Of a stretch of 5,750 nt of DNA, positions 5,093 through 5,750 are shown in pieces. The notes under the pieces were generated by a model that worked only from the letters and a program-made list of their open reading frames with translations, did no database searches and was not told where the DNA came from. A program made the position numbers and the translations under genes. Source of the stretch: an uncultured Sutterella sp. (GTDB lineage Bacteria > Pseudomonadota > Gammaproteobacteria > Burkholderiales > Burkholderiaceae_F); NCBI GenBank assembly GCA_900552915.1, contig USBS01000111.1:1-5750 (forward strand), given 5' to 3'. Position 1 is the stretch's first letter, and the number at the start of each line of letters is the position of its first letter.

Positions 5093-5307
5093 GCGTTATT
5101 TTGGATTGAATCGCTTCTTGCCGATTTTATCCTGTCGTTTCAAGGCTGTGGACATTGCTTCGAGGGTTGTTCGTCTCATGGACGGTCGCGGTCTCGAATC
5201 GAACGTCAATCGCATCCCTTGTTCCAATGGACTAAAATCCCCCAATTACTTTGTCCAAGCGCGCACGCGCTTCTTTTGAAGCACGAGCGTCCACACTCAT
5301 AAGAACC
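5093..5307. other. Divergent intergenic region between yadS-like gene and glyQ
   Basis: This 215-base spacer must hold the promoters of both divergent genes. On the plus strand a TAAAAT hexamer (5233-5238) could be a -10 element for glyQ, with a start near 5245, but no good -35 is found 16-18 bases upstream. On the minus strand no spaced promoter pair is convincing. The glyQ-proximal end carries overlapping hairpins, listed separately. No convincing open frame is present. Confidence 0.55.
5257..5290 (+). promoter_or_regulatory. Overlapping alternative hairpins in the glyQ leader
   Basis: Hairpin A: AAGCGCG (5257-5263) with CGCGCTT (5266-5272), followed by a T-rich CTTTTG. Hairpin B: GCTTC (5269-5273) with GAAGC (5278-5282) around TTTT, optionally extended by ACGC (5265-5268) with GCGT (5287-5290). 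The two share 5265-5272 and cannot form together. Hairpin A with its T-rich tail resembles a weak intrinsic terminator, 35 bases before the glyQ ATG, and hairpin B would disrupt it. No known glycine riboswitch is recognised. Confidence 0.4.
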
Positions 5308-5750
5308 ATGATTACCTTTCAGGAAGTGATCCTGCGCCTGCAGGAGTATTGGAACAATCAAGGCTGCGCGCTGCTGCAGCCGATCGATATCGAAGTCGGC
5401 GCCGGTACCTCCCACACCGCCACGTTCTTGCGCGCTCTCGGTCCCGAACCTTGGCGTGCCGCCTACGTGCAGCCCTCGCGTCGTCCGAAGGACGCCCGCT
5501 ACGGTGAAAATCCCAACCGACTGCACCAGCATCACCAGTACCAAGTCGTGCTCAAGCCCTCTCCGGTCAACATCGTCGACCTTTATCTGGGAAGCCTCCG
5601 TGCGCTCGGCATCGACACCTCCGTCAACGACATCCGTTTTGTGGAAGACAACTGGGAAAACCCGACGCTAGGCGCCTGGGGTCTCGGCTGGGAAATCTGG
5701 ATGAACGGCATGGAAGTGACGCAGTTCACCTACTTCCAGCAGGTGGGCGG
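5308..5750 (+). CDS. glyQ: Glycyl-tRNA synthetase alpha subunit (partial, 3' end missing)
   Basis: This is the catalytic alpha subunit of the bacterial alpha2beta2 class II glycyl-tRNA synthetase, which charges tRNA-Gly in the cytoplasm. The first 147 residues are present (the family has about 300), and the frame is open to the window edge. The start MITFQEVILRLQEYW aligns with the TFQ..I..LQ.YW opening of E. coli GlyQ. Near-invariant family blocks follow: EVGAGTSH (about 31-38), AAYVQPSRRP and RYGENPNRL (about 53-76), VEDNWENPTLGAWGLGWE (about 112-129), and GMEVTQFTYFQQVGG at the edge. No residue looks aberrant. Only a weak AAGAA precedes the ATG. glyS is expected next but lies outside the window. 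The gene is divergent from the yadS-like gene and follows a leader with alternative hairpins. Confidence 0.97.
   Translation, partial: MITFQEVILRLQEYWNNQGCALLQPIDIEVGAGTSHTATFLRALGPEPWRAAYVQPSRRPKDARYGENPNRLHQHHQYQVVLKPSPVNIVDLYLGSLRALGIDTSVNDIRFVEDNWENPTLGAWGLGWEIWMNGMEVTQFTYFQQVG

Noticed and set aside
4937..5302. Plus-strand open frame across the yadS-like N-terminus and the glyQ leader
   Set aside because: It overlaps the antisense of recognisable YadS sequence, has no motif, and its end coincides with glyQ leader structures.

Overview
The window looks like chromosomal DNA of a Gram-negative betaproteobacterium, most likely a Sutterella/Parasutterella-type member of the Burkholderiales. 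This rests on a betaproteobacterial general porin with a C-terminal Phe, a CorC-Lnt gene pair, and a split-type glycyl-tRNA synthetase (GlyQ alpha subunit). The genus is an inference from protein style; no rRNA or other marker is present.

Layout, left to right. Positions 1-536 contain no convincing protein gene. They hold structured DNA: a GAAA-capped hairpin near 87-118 that would act as a terminator on the minus strand, a possible minus-strand promoter near 270-298, a candidate porin promoter near 326-354, and a long stem-loop leader (371-453). Positions 537-1721 encode a 394-residue outer-membrane porin, followed by two tandem terminators (1792-1850 and 1862-1894). Next come corC/ybeX (1956-2855) and lnt (2852-4420), joined by an ATGA overlap and evidently one operon for envelope maintenance. 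On the opposite strand, 5092-4417 holds a YadS/TRIC-family membrane protein gene that appears frameshifted. Its first transmembrane segment is in one frame and the rest of the protein in another. Its stop codon overlaps the lnt stop codon (CTAA). The window ends inside glyQ (5308 onward), preceded by a 215-base divergent intergenic region with a leader containing two mutually exclusive hairpins.

How the parts relate. The porin lets small solutes through the outer membrane. Lnt completes triacylation of the lipoproteins that build and maintain that membrane. CorC is the conserved CBS-domain neighbour of lnt. In many Burkholderiales, as I recall, lnt is followed directly by glyQ-glyS and corC is preceded by phoH (ybeZ)-ybeY. 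Here a porin sits upstream and a convergent yadS-like gene lies between lnt and glyQ, so the locus looks rearranged.

I see no phage, transposon, CRISPR, toxin-antitoxin or defence system, and no evidence of a wholly new system. The most notable points are the broken or frameshifted yadS-like gene, the switch-like RNA structures in the porin and glyQ leaders, and a possible minus-strand small RNA at the left edge.
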